Shown here: piece after piece, positions 27,554 to 35,802 of the stretch
Layout: each line of letters opens with the position of its first letter
Position numbering within the stretch: the first letter of the stretch is position 1
DNA from: Paenibacillus sp. yr247
Lineage (GTDB): Bacteria > Bacillota > Bacilli > Paenibacillales > NBRC-103111
Reading direction: 5' to 3'
Assembly (NCBI RefSeq): GCF_900103825.1
Contig: NZ_FNIF01000013.1
Coordinates: 58,924-122,923, forward strand
Length of the DNA stretch: 64,000 nucleotides
Made by a program: the position numbers and the translations under genes
The notes under the pieces: generated by a model
Databases searched by the model: none
Told to the model about the DNA's origin: nothing
The model's input: only the letters and a program-made list of their open reading frames with translations

Positions 27554-28900
27554 TTATTTTGTATTTTGTTTGACCAAGTCTTCAACCGCTTTCTGAGCTT
27601 TATCCAAAGCTTCTTTCGGACTTTGCTTCCCTAGAATCGCCTCATCAATTTGTGGATTAAGCAGGTTAGCAAAATCAGGTGCTGTTACAGGTACTGGCGC
27701 AAGCACAGTACTTTTCAAGTTATCTACTGTAAATTTGTAGATTGGATCCTTGATCAGCTCCGGATCATTAGATGCTTTAATATTGGATACGTTATCGAAG
27801 TTGAACTGTGCCCAATATTTCTGTGCATCAACATCCGTCATATACTTCAAGAACTCCCAGCTTTCATCCGGATGCTTAGCGCCAAACGGAATTTCAATGG
27901 TAAAACCTCCACCGACGCTCCAGTTTCCGCTGCCTGTTTTGTATTCAGGCATTGCAGCAATACCAAAGTCTTCTTTCTTCGCAGCAAAGTCACGGATTTG
28001 GGTCCAGAATGTGCCCGCATCAATTTTCATTGCTAATTTCCCAGCGATAAGCGGATCGTTTGTTTTGCTTCCAAAGCTTGCTTTGAATGCATCAACTTCC
28101 TTTTTGCCTAAACGGGCATCCCAGCTGTTATACCACTCAAGTGCAGCAATCCGTTTTGGTGAATTGATATAAATACCTTTGTCGTCTAGCCAAGGTCTTC
28201 CGTCATCCGCATTATTCAGGAAAATATCTTGGCCTCCTGCCAAACGAGGATGATAGCCTAAGCGCTCAATTTTACCGTTGTTAATTTTATCGATTTTCTT
28301 GGAGTACTCTTCCAACTCAGCCCATGTTTTTGGCGGTTTTTCTGGATCGAGTCCTGCTTCTTTGAAAATAGCCTTATTGTAGAATAATACGCGAGTATCT
28401 GTTACAAACGGCAAAGCATAAACTTCGCCTTTATACTGCATCGCATTGTATAAGTGCGGGAAGAACCGATCTTTAATGTTATCCTTCGCCAAGTAAGGCG
28501 TCAGATTCGTTACTTGCTTCTTGCTGGCACGCTGGGCAACTTGGCTAATATCGTGAATGATGACATCGGGTGGATTACCAGCAGCAATGGCAGCTAGTTC
28601 CTTCGTCCAACCATCTCCATAAGGTAAGAAAGTATGTTTAACGGTAATGCGATCCTGAGAAGCATTAAAATCACTTATAATTTTCTCAATAATAGGACGG
28701 CGCGTTGTGGAACCCCAGTGAGTCCAGAAATCCAATGTAACTTTACCCTTCGGTTTCTCTACTGCAGCACTTGCAGCCGGACTAGCACCAGTACTTGCAC
28801 TCGGACTTGCATTTTTATCCGTGCTGCAAGCAGTCAACACTAATCCGGTGCTAAGCGCTGTGCTTAATAGAACCATCATGGATTTGTTTGTTCTCTTCAT
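27554..28900 (-). CDS. Extracellular sugar-binding lipoprotein of ABC transporter
   Basis: A 448-residue solute-binding protein. The N-terminus is a lipoprotein signal, with positive residues, a hydrophobic core and the lipobox LTAC at Cys25, followed by an Ala/Ser/Pro-rich linker. The mature part starts KVTLDFWTHWG and has AAGNPPDVIIHD, typical of CUT1 binding proteins (SBP family 1). It is the first gene of the long mannosidase transcript, behind a sigma-A-like promoter and two cre-like boxes. It would be anchored outside the membrane and deliver oligosaccharides to the two permeases. GGGGG lies 10 bases before ATG. Confidence 0.93.
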   Translation of the reverse strand: MKRTNKSMMVLLSTALSTGLVLTACSTDKNASPSASTGASPAASAAVEKPKGKVTLDFWTHWGSTTRRPIIEKIISDFNASQDRITVKHTFLPYGDGWTKELAAIAAGNPPDVIIHDISQVAQRASKKQVTNLTPYLAKDNIKDRFFPHLYNAMQYKGEVYALPFVTDTRVLFYNKAIFKEAGLDPEKPPKTWAELEEYSKKIDKINNGKIERLGYHPRLAGGQDIFLNNADDGRPWLDDKGIYINSPKRIAALEWYNSWDARLGKKEVDAFKASFGSKTNDPLIAGKLAMKIDAGTFWTQIRDFAAKKEDFGIAAMPEYKTGSGNWSVGGGFTIEIPFGAKHPDESWEFLKYMTDVDAQKYWAQFNFDNVSNIKASNDPELIKDPIYKFTVDNLKSTVLAPVPVTAPDFANLLNPQIDEAILGKQSPKEALDKAQKAVEDLVKQNTK

Positions 28901-28968
28901 ACGGTTTCATCCCCCTAATAAAATGATTAGACGACCAATGCCACATAGCAGGTTAACAATCCCACATA

Positions 28969-28982
28969 ATTAAACGCTTACA
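28969..28982 (-). promoter_or_regulatory. cre-like CcpA site downstream of the -10 box
   Basis: On the minus strand the sequence reads TGTAAGCGTTTAAT, matching the Gram-positive cre consensus TGWAARCGYTWNCA except at the last two bases. It lies about 20 bases downstream of the predicted transcription start, where CcpA binding would block elongation. It is itself framed by CCACAT (28962-28967) and ATGTGG (28983-28988), an inverted pair that could be an additional operator. Another CCACAT lies at 28941-28946. Confidence 0.6.
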
Positions 28983-29009
28983 ATGTGGCTTCTTGAAGCC
29001 TATAACCTT

Positions 29010-29037
29010 ATAATACTCACAACGCCTACATTGTCAA
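29010..29037 (-). promoter_or_regulatory. Sigma-A-type promoter of the sugar import/mannosidase operon
   Basis: On the minus strand TTGACA (29032-29037) is followed after 16 bases by TATTAT (29010-29015). It is the only good promoter in the 297-base gap between nagA and the binding-protein gene, and it leaves a leader of roughly 100 bases. Confidence 0.6.
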
Positions 29038-29043
29038 CAACTT

Positions 29044-29057
29044 TTCAAGCGCTTACA
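29044..29057 (-). promoter_or_regulatory. cre-like CcpA site just upstream of the -35 box
   Basis: The minus-strand sequence TGTAAGCGCTTGAA matches the cre consensus with one mismatch and has the central palindrome AAGCGCTT. It abuts the -35 box (29032-29037). Together with the box at 28969 it brackets the promoter, so glucose repression is likely. CcpA binding is inferred from consensus only. Confidence 0.65.
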
Positions 29058-29146
29058 GATGATGTTTTGTGGCGAATAGCCTCAAAACCCTCATAAGGCC
29101 ACATTTTCAACAGGAAGCATCCACAAACTTACAAAAGAAGTAAATC

Positions 29147-29181
29147 AAAAAAAATCCCCCTGCATCCAAAACGGATGGGAA
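29147..29181 (-). terminator. Rho-independent terminator after nagA
   Basis: On the minus strand CCCATCC, loop GTTTT, GGATG then GGGG forms a hairpin immediately followed by a run of eight T. It starts about 17 bases beyond the nagA stop, so nagA is a separate transcript from the sugar-binding-protein operon. Confidence 0.75.
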
Positions 29182-29197
29182 GATGTTTCTTGTTTCA

Positions 29198-30358
29198 CTA
29201 TTCGCTAGTCTGACTAAACATTCTGCCGCCGATCATCGTCCATTCAACTTGAAAATGTTCGTCCAGCAAAACCAAGTCGGCATCCGCACCGACTGCGATT
29301 CTCCCCTTCTGTGGAAGGCCTAACAGGTCCGCCGGTGTCCGTGACGCCATGGTAACAGCATCATGTAGGGAGATGCCTAGCTCCACTGTATTTTTCAATG
29401 CCTCATTCATTGTTACAGTACTGGAAGCAAGCGTTCCGTCCTGTAATTGCGCAACACCACCAACAACCTTCACGGGGTGCCCGCCGAACTGATAGTCCCC
29501 GTCGCCCAGTCCCATCGCATGGAGGGCATCCGTGATGAGTACCATCCCATCTGCCCCTTTGATCTTGTGCATCAGTCGAATAATTGCGGGATGAAGATGT
29601 ACATGATCCACAATTGCTTGCAGACTAACATGCGGCTGATCAAAAGCAGCGACAACCACACCGGGTTCTCGGTGGTGTATCGGACGCATACCATTGAAGC
29701 AATGCGTGATATGGCTTGCACCTAGACGAAAAGCCTCTATTGCCTCGTCATACGTAGCATCCGAATGAGCAATCGCCACGATAATTCCACGATCTCGCAA
29801 ATAGGAGACAAGCTCCATTCCTCCGGGCAGCTCCGGGGCGATCGTGACCATTTTCAAGAGTGAGCCCGCTTGCTCCACGACCCGCTCCATTTCCGCTCGG
29901 TCCGGATGCCGAAGGAAGGCTTCGTTCTGCATCCCTTTTCGTTTTACATTCAAATACGGACCTTCTGTATGAATACCGACGATCGACGCACCACGCTCTT
30001 TCCCAGCCACTTTCTTGACATTGTCTATCATGTTCAGCAAATCCTCCAGTTTGGAGCTTACCGAAGTAGCCAAGAACGATGTGCAGCCCGTGGCAGCGCA
30101 TGTCTCCGATACCACTTCGATACTTTGAAGGGTGCCGTCCATCATGTCATATCCTTTTGCACCGTGAATGTGGACGTCAATCATGCCAGGGATAAGCAGC
30201 TTTCCCTCACCATCGAGAATCTCATTACCTTCCATGTGAACAGGTATACCTTCGTGAATGGCAGTAATTCTTCCTCTATCAACACGCACAGAACCCTTTT
30301 CGATGATCACCGTTTCAGCAACAATTCGGACATTAGTAATCCATTTTGATGAGTCCAA
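29198..30358 (-). CDS. nagA: N-acetylglucosamine-6-phosphate deacetylase
   Basis: This 386-residue amidohydrolase removes the acetyl group from GlcNAc-6-phosphate. It shows PGMIDVHIHGAKGYD near residue 57, GIHTEGPYLN with a metal-binding Glu, AHSDATYDEA, THCFNGMRP with a further metal His, and LITDALHAMG with the catalytic Asp. The start is TTG 30358, set by GGGAGG seven bases before it. nagB and a nag regulator are not in the window. It lies just upstream of the mannosidase operon in the same orientation but is separated by a terminator, and would process the chitobiose core of N-glycans or chitin-derived sugars. Confidence 0.93.
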   Translation of the reverse strand: MDSSKWITNVRIVAETVIIEKGSVRVDRGRITAIHEGIPVHMEGNEILDGEGKLLIPGMIDVHIHGAKGYDMMDGTLQSIEVVSETCAATGCTSFLATSVSSKLEDLLNMIDNVKKVAGKERGASIVGIHTEGPYLNVKRKGMQNEAFLRHPDRAEMERVVEQAGSLLKMVTIAPELPGGMELVSYLRDRGIIVAIAHSDATYDEAIEAFRLGASHITHCFNGMRPIHHREPGVVVAAFDQPHVSLQAIVDHVHLHPAIIRLMHKIKGADGMVLITDALHAMGLGDGDYQFGGHPVKVVGGVAQLQDGTLASSTVTMNEALKNTVELGISLHDAVTMASRTPADLLGLPQKGRIAVGADADLVLLDEHFQVEWTMIGGRMFSQTSE

Positions 30359-30514
30359 TACGATTCCTCCCGTCTACTAAAAAATTCAGGATCAGTATAC
30401 TAGAGTCTATTAGAAAAAAAAAGAGAATAAATTACCCCTTAGGGTTAGATATCGACGCCTAACGGGTTGCTAATCGCGCATAAACGATAAAAAACATCGC
30501 CATTTCTCCAATAA

Positions 30515-30769
30515 TCACATAATTGGGTACAACAAGTCATCGTGAGCTTTGGATATCTCAACATACTTTTTGTAACTCCTGCCGAGATCAACGGCTCTTT
30601 TAGTTATATCACTCAAGGTATTAGATGTGGTTAACTCATTTAGAGATATCAAAGCGTCTTTATCGTCTAAGAGTTTTGTTTCTAGATACAATTTCATGTA
30701 ATCGGAATATATCTTACTGTTTTCTTCTTGGTATTTAATTAATATTTCTTTAGATTTCTTACTGTCCAA
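30515..30769 (-). CDS. Small hypothetical protein, possibly a relic
   Basis: An AT-rich, 84-codon reading frame that starts only at a TTG and has no convincing ribosome binding site. The protein is charged and helical (KKSKEILIKYQEEN..., then RAVDLGRSYKKYVEIS) with no signal or membrane segment. I do not recognise it. The overlapping frame at 30759-30980 (73 codons, ending in a Lys/Arg-rich tail) shares an A-rich junction (seven A in a row), so the two could be halves of one frameshifted gene. The compositional change relative to nagA marks the edge of a decayed patch. Confidence 0.35.
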   Translation of the reverse strand: MDSKKSKEILIKYQEENSKIYSDYMKLYLETKLLDDKDALISLNELTTSNTLSDITKRAVDLGRSYKKYVEISKAHDDLLYPIM

Positions 30770-31105
30770 TTCTTTTTTTGGTTCTTTCCATCAATATTTG
30801 CGCATTGGATGAGGTATTTGCTATTTTTTTTTGATCTTTCTTCCTAGCCCTCAGCATCTCAACAGGACGCCTCAGCTGCCGCGCACACTTCGTCAATACA
30901 ATCAGCGCCCCCTCCACGGTGTAGATACAAATTGTGTATGTTCGGATAATTTTCAGGGAGCCCATCAGGCTACCTCTCATTTGATCGAATTATGCCATCC
31001 ACTTGTGGGATTGTTGGCTTGAGCTTCCTAGCCTCATCAATTACGTTTGGATAAACGGCGATTATTCGATACCCAAACCTTTGGTCGAACTCATTTTCAC
31101 TAATA

Positions 31106-31839
31106 TCTTTCTTTAAAAGCTGTACAAGTGGGGCTATTAGAAATTTTGGAACTCCAAATCAACGAATACAAGATACATATAAGGAATATTTACTATGTAA
31201 GAAATGCGAGGATATATTTAGTATAAAAGAAAGGACTTTTCAAAAAACATTTTTTATTCCATACCACAAAGGGATAACAGTATTTCAATATGATGAACAA
31301 CTTCAATATTTCATGATTTCTGTCCTCTGGAGAGTTGCTATAAGTGGAATAAATAATAGTGTTCAAAAAGGCACTGTTGCTGAGCATCTGCTACACGATT
31401 TGAAAGAAGAATGGCGAAAGTATTTGATCGGGAAAGGCAATCCGCCTATTAATACTTACCTACATCTCTATTTGGTGGCCGATCTTGAAAATGTCTTCCC
31501 TGAGCAAATTGATGCTAGAGAACGTGTCTACTCATATTTCGAACGAATACTAGATATACGTACGATTTCTGGACAAGAAAATATTATCATCTATGCAAAA
31601 TTACCTGGAATCTTACTCGTTTCAAATATAGGAACACCCGATTACGGCTTTGTAAATACTGAAGTAAACTCTACAGGTACTTTTACAAAGGGACAACAAA
31701 CAATAGCATTCCTCTTAGTGATAGGAGTAAAAAACAGATACATGAAAGATTCCAGAATGCTCAACTAGATGAACTACTAAAACATGAAGATATTCTTGTG
31801 ATGCTTAAAGACTCTGGTATTCAAATGACCATTGATTAG
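31106..31839 (+). pseudogene. Relic of a widespread uncharacterised family (CxxCE motif), frameshifted and 5'-truncated
   Basis: Without an ATG, the plus-strand frame from about 31106 reads SCTSGAIRNFGTPNQRIQD, then EYLLCKKCEDIFSIKE, and continues through VLWRVAISGIN to TKGQ near 31690. This matches my memory of an uncharacterised bacterial family with a PN-R-QD...YLLC-xx-CE signature. After about 31700 the continuing frame loses similarity, while a shifted frame gives NNSIPLSDRSKKQIHERF and ends at TAG 31837-31839. The N-terminal part, which in the family carries a second Cys pair, is missing. It is therefore a broken gene. An ATG at 31313 could give a 151-residue product, but that would lack the Cys motif. 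Confidence 0.6.
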
Positions 31840-32010
31840 CACATTTCTAGCTTTACTAGAATAAGGAGCCATTCCTGTAATGAAGTAATTTGAGCTTTGA
31901 ATGAAAAAAGCGCCTCTAGTATACTGGGAATCGTTGTTCCGACCAAAGAACAATACCCACATACGAAATGTTTGTTCCCCAAAGCACGCACAGTAAGCTT
32001 ATCCAAGCGT

Positions 32011-32457
32011 TCATATCGAGCCTCCATCTAAATCGACTGCAATATGAAGTATAGAAGGCCTGATCTGTTTGTAGATCTTGGGACAGGAAGTTTCGATTTT
32101 GAGCACGTATACCAAAAAATCAAACAGTTGGGCTATGTGAAATATGCCTTCGTTGAAAGCGACGGGGAGCGGGCAGACAAGTTCCGGAGCATTGCGAATG
32201 ATAAAATCCCAATCAATCTCATTCAAATTAACCCCCGGCATGATCCCTTCATGAGCGGCAATTGGGTTTAAGCCCAGCTCGGCAAGCTTCTTCTTCAAAG
32301 CAGGCAAAGGGATTGAATCGCCAAATCGGGCGCCGTACTTATTAGTAGCTATCAACTCGACGTTTCTGTAACCGCACTCCGCTACCCGTTCCAGGGTTTT
32401 AAAATAATCCTCATTTAAGGCTTGATTCACAGAAAATAAATTGATTCCAATTTCCAT
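32011..32457 (-). pseudogene. Sugar-phosphate isomerase/epimerase, N-terminal half of an inverted split gene
   Basis: From ATG 32457 (AGGAG nine bases upstream) the protein begins EIGINLFSVNQALNEDYFK, then CGYRNVELIA, and continues as an AP endonuclease 2-like TIM barrel to about residue 90. Similarity then stops near 32185 and the remaining 58 codons are antisense to a C-terminal half of the same family on the plus strand. The product would be a chimera with a nonsense tail. It is the last gene of the second sugar ABC unit, 74 bases after the permease stop, so the intact gene was probably part of that catabolic operon. Confidence 0.65.
32044..32184 (+). pseudogene. Sugar-phosphate isomerase/epimerase, C-terminal half, inverted
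   Basis: On the plus strand the frame encodes LFVDLGTGSFDFEHVYQ, then LGYVKYAFVESDGERADKF. This is the conserved C-terminal pattern of sugar-phosphate isomerase/epimerase barrels (a G-G-x-D-F/W segment, then a strand ending in VExD). It ends at about 32184, exactly where the minus-strand N-terminal half loses similarity. The two halves thus meet head-on, as expected after an inversion with one breakpoint inside the gene. There is no promoter or start of its own. Confidence 0.6.
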
Positions 32458-32531
32458 GCCTTATCGAACTCCTATCCTTAAAATTAACATTTTCTAAAGA
32501 TAAAAGACTGTGTTCCAATTAAGCTTCAGGC

Positions 32532-33353
32532 TTATTTCACGGCTCCTCCAGTCAATCCGGTTACGATTTTTTCCTGCGCAAGGAAATATACAAGCAGGAT
32601 CGGCAGGCTTGCCATCGTCAAAGCCGCCATTAAGGCCGGAACATTAACGGTTAGCTCGCCGTAAAACTTTTGCATCCCGAGAGGAAGCGTCATGTGTTCA
32701 GGACTATTAATTAATACCAGTGCAAAAATAAACTCAGTCCAGATATGGATAAAATTATATATAACGATCGTAGCTATAGCGGGAGTCAGCATGGGAAGAA
32801 TGATGCTCCAGAAAATGCGGCCATGCGAACAGCCGTCGATTTCTGCCGCTTCCTCCACCTCACGGGGCAGCTCGGACATAAACTGCGTTAAGATGAATAT
32901 CGAAATCGGCAGCCCAAAACCGACATACGGCCCAACGAGCGCCATTAAGGAATCGTAGTTCCCCATATCTTTCGTTAATTTAAAGATTGGAATTAATGTG
33001 GAGTGAATCGGCAGCATCATCCCTGCCACAAACAGCATGAAAAGCGGCTTGCTTAACCCGAAACGCATACGGCTTATTGGATAGCTCGCCCAGGCGGCTA
33101 ACAACACGATCAATAACACGGACAAAACCGAAATATAAACGCTATTCAAAAAATAGCCGATGAGGCCCATCCGAAACGCAAGCAAGTAGTTGTCAAATCG
33201 AATGGCCGTGAATAGGGAAAACGGATCCGTGAAGAACATCTCCTGCGTTTTAAAGGACGTCATAACCATATACAAGAAGGGGTAACCGGTGAAACCGAGC
33301 AGTATGACGGCAAATAAATATAACGGCACGGATTTGAGAGCGCGAATCGCCAT
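32532..33353 (-). CDS. Sugar ABC transporter permease, MalG type (CUT1)
   Basis: A 273-residue protein with six hydrophobic segments and the EAA loop EEAAEIDGCSHGRIFWSIILP. It belongs to the inner-membrane pair of a second CUT1 importer. The ATG overlaps the stop of the MalF-type partner by one base (TAATG), indicating translational coupling. Downstream lies the broken isomerase gene. The associated YesM/YesN sensor pair suggests that substrate-induced expression controls the importer. Confidence 0.92.
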   Translation of the reverse strand: MAIRALKSVPLYLFAVILLGFTGYPFLYMVMTSFKTQEMFFTDPFSLFTAIRFDNYLLAFRMGLIGYFLNSVYISVLSVLLIVLLAAWASYPISRMRFGLSKPLFMLFVAGMMLPIHSTLIPIFKLTKDMGNYDSLMALVGPYVGFGLPISIFILTQFMSELPREVEEAAEIDGCSHGRIFWSIILPMLTPAIATIVIYNFIHIWTEFIFALVLINSPEHMTLPLGMQKFYGELTVNVPALMAALTMASLPILLVYFLAQEKIVTGLTGGAVK

Positions 33354-34288
33354 TAGTAGGCCCCCTTCTTTTTCCGGTTGAATTCTACATATTGAATGAT
33401 GCCGCCTGCCAAAAAGGCAATCAGGAACATCATAAACGCAATTGCACTCGCATACCCCATATTAAAATTGATAAAGGCCTGCTTATACATGTAAATCCCT
33501 AATAATTCCGTTGCATTATTTGGCCCGCCGCCCGTCATGATATAGAAAATATCAAATGCTTTTAAAGAGCCTACCACGGCCAAGATCGAAGAACTCACAA
33601 TAGTGGGTACAAGCATCGGGAAGGTGATATGGCTAAAACGCGCCCATGCTCCCGCCCCGTCTATAGAAGCAGCCTCGTATAAATCCTCTGAAATGCCAAC
33701 CATCGCCGCTTTGAACAAAATCATGTAAAAGGGCGCGTACTGCCAAACGATAACCAGCAGAATGGATGCCATCGCCGTTTTACCTTCACTCAGCCAAGCG
33801 ACATTATCCATGCCGAAGAGCCCAATCAGCTTGTTGAGGGAACCGTTTAACGGATCGAACATGAATATCCAGAGCATACCGATCGCCACGGTAGACATGA
33901 GAAAGGGCATAAAGTAAACCGTTTGAAAAAAACGCAGCCCCCGAATGGAAGAAAAAAGCAATAACGCCATCAGCAGCCCTAACGGGATTTGAATAAATAC
34001 AGAGGAGAATACAACCTTAAGGTTATTCGCAAGAGAAGTCCAAAACTCCGCTTCGGAGAAGAGTCGGGCATAATTAGCAAAACCGACATAGGTTTTATCG
34101 GGGCCGCCCTTCCATTCAAAAAGGCTATAGTAAAAGGTCCCGTAGATCGGATATAAAATGTAGATAAGGTATACGAGAAACGCTGGCGCAATGAACCACA
34201 CGACGGTCAGCCTCTTGGACCAGACCTTTTTCTTTGCCATTGCCAGACGGGACTTGCTGTCGACAGAAGACGCAATCGTAGTATCCAT
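33353..34288 (-). CDS. Sugar ABC transporter permease, MalF type (CUT1)
   Basis: About 311 residues with six membrane spans, an initial AKKKVWSKRLTVVWF segment leading into the first span, and the EAA loop YEAASIDGAGAWARFSHITFP. A GTG three codons upstream abuts the ribosome binding site. The ATG at 34288 has AAGGA ten bases upstream and is preferred. A perfect GC-rich hairpin separates it from the binding-protein gene, the same layout as the first importer in the window. Confidence 0.92.
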   Translation of the reverse strand: MDTTIASSVDSKSRLAMAKKKVWSKRLTVVWFIAPAFLVYLIYILYPIYGTFYYSLFEWKGGPDKTYVGFANYARLFSEAEFWTSLANNLKVVFSSVFIQIPLGLLMALLLFSSIRGLRFFQTVYFMPFLMSTVAIGMLWIFMFDPLNGSLNKLIGLFGMDNVAWLSEGKTAMASILLVIVWQYAPFYMILFKAAMVGISEDLYEAASIDGAGAWARFSHITFPMLVPTIVSSSILAVVGSLKAFDIFYIMTGGGPNNATELLGIYMYKQAFINFNMGYASAIAFMMFLIAFLAGGIIQYVEFNRKKKGAY

Positions 34289-34315
34289 AATCCTCACATC
34301 CTTCTTTTTAGAAAT

Positions 34316-34340
34316 AAGGGGGGATTACGCATCCCCCCTT
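34316..34340 (-). terminator. Intercistronic hairpin after the second binding-protein gene
   Basis: A perfect 10-bp stem, AAGGGGGGAT with ATCCCCCCTT, and a five-base loop, located 15 bases past the binding-protein stop. No long T run follows on the minus strand, so it is more likely a processing or 3' stabilising hairpin than a full terminator. Confidence 0.7.
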
Positions 34341-34355
34341 ATTGTGCCGATGAAA

Positions 34356-35666
34356 TTACTTGAGCATTTGTTTGGCCTTCTCTTCCATCTTCTTGGCCGC
34401 CTCTTCAGGCGTGATCGACAATCCGAACAACCCTTGCGTTGTGTCCTTGTGCAGCTCGCCAAGGTCCGGCGGCAGCGTCTGGTCATAAGGCCAGAAAATC
34501 GATTTCGCTTGCTTGACCTGTTCGGCTATCCTCTTGGCGTATTCATCCTTGTAATTCACACCGTTCACCGCAACGACGCTACCCGTACGATCCGAATAAG
34601 CCTGAGCCGTTTCCACGGTGGATAATTCCTTAACCAATTCGATCGCCAGCTCCGGATTTTTCGACTTCTTGGAAACTGACCACACCGGTGCTGTAGCGCC
34701 CTGTAAACTGGAAATATCTCCTTTGCCGCCCTGTATCGACGGGAATGGGAAGAAGTCCAGCTTTTTCTCGAAATCCGGCTTCTCCTGCCGTACATTGTTA
34801 ACAATCGAATTGGACATCAGCATCATCGCCGCTTGACCTGTATAGAGAAGCTGGCGTCCTGCACCGGCGTCGTAAGGAACGCCGTTAAACCCTTTGTTGA
34901 AGGCATCCCGCTTGACAAGGTCCTGGATATATTGGCCCGCCTTCACATACCCCGGGTCGTCAAACCCTCTGCCTTTACGCCCTAAAGCACTGTTGAACAT
35001 CTCAGACCCTTCCAAGCGATCGGCAAAATACATCAGATAATAAGCTCCCGGCCATTTGGACTGATTCGTTAAGGCGAGGGGGATCACTTTATTTTGCTTC
35101 AGCGTATCGATGACCTTCGTAAGCTCATCCCAAGTAGCTGGAGGCTTGAGTCCGTTCTTCTCAAAGATCTCCTTGTTGTACCAAAACTCGGCTATACTCA
35201 ATCCAAGAGGCAAGCCGTACGTCTTTCCGCTAAAGGTCGCATTGTCGAGCGCAACCTTGCTGAAATTGTTCGCGTCGAACTTCCCAGTAATATCCAGAAC
35301 GTTACCTTGATCTACAAATTCCTTCAGCCAACCTCCGCCCCAGGAATGGAATACGTCGGGCGGATTACCTCCGGACATGGCTACGGCAAACTTTTGCTTG
35401 TAGGTGTCGTTAGGTGTTTGTAGTGACTTGACGTCCACATCGGGATGCTTCTTTTTAAATCGTTCCACCGCTTCCAAATATACTTTTTCTTTATCGCCCG
35501 GATCGATGTACCAAAATTCTAACGTTTTCTTCTCGCCGGATTGCCCTGTGCTTGCCGTTTTGGTTTCGGCCGGTTTGTCTTGCTTGACATTGGTGGTTTG
35601 CGGGCTCCCGCACGCTGCCAAAAACATCATAGATAATACGGTGATCGATGCTGCTACCTTCTTCAT
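34356..35666 (-). CDS. Extracellular sugar-binding lipoprotein
   Basis: The 436-residue protein starts MKKVAAS, with a hydrophobic core and lipobox LAAC at Cys19, then a Lys/Thr/Gln-rich linker. The mature domain begins TLEFWYIDPGDKEKVYLE and contains MSGGNPPDVFHSWGGGW, an SBP family 1 pattern. The frame is open twelve codons upstream, but GGGGAGG six bases before ATG 35666 fixes the start. It is the first gene after the two-component system and precedes the two permeases, so it is the transport receptor of this unit. Confidence 0.92.
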   Translation of the reverse strand: MKKVAASITVLSMMFLAACGSPQTTNVKQDKPAETKTASTGQSGEKKTLEFWYIDPGDKEKVYLEAVERFKKKHPDVDVKSLQTPNDTYKQKFAVAMSGGNPPDVFHSWGGGWLKEFVDQGNVLDITGKFDANNFSKVALDNATFSGKTYGLPLGLSIAEFWYNKEIFEKNGLKPPATWDELTKVIDTLKQNKVIPLALTNQSKWPGAYYLMYFADRLEGSEMFNSALGRKGRGFDDPGYVKAGQYIQDLVKRDAFNKGFNGVPYDAGAGRQLLYTGQAAMMLMSNSIVNNVRQEKPDFEKKLDFFPFPSIQGGKGDISSLQGATAPVWSVSKKSKNPELAIELVKELSTVETAQAYSDRTGSVVAVNGVNYKDEYAKRIAEQVKQAKSIFWPYDQTLPPDLGELHKDTTQGLFGLSITPEEAAKKMEEKAKQMLK

Positions 35667-35802
35667 AGCCAACCTCCCCAAAAGTTTGATCTTGAAAGCC
35701 ATTCATCTTGTAGTCTAATTCGTTTCTTCAGTTTTAATTGTAAGGATAATTCCAGTTTCACTAAAGGGGAGAATCTTCGTATTCATGTTAGAAAATTTTC
35801 GG

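Noticed and set aside
31836..32027. 63-codon minus-strand frame (MEARYERLDKL...)
   Set aside because: It looks partly protein-like but overlaps the end of the plus-strand relic and has no ribosome binding site or recognised domain, so it is not listed as a gene.
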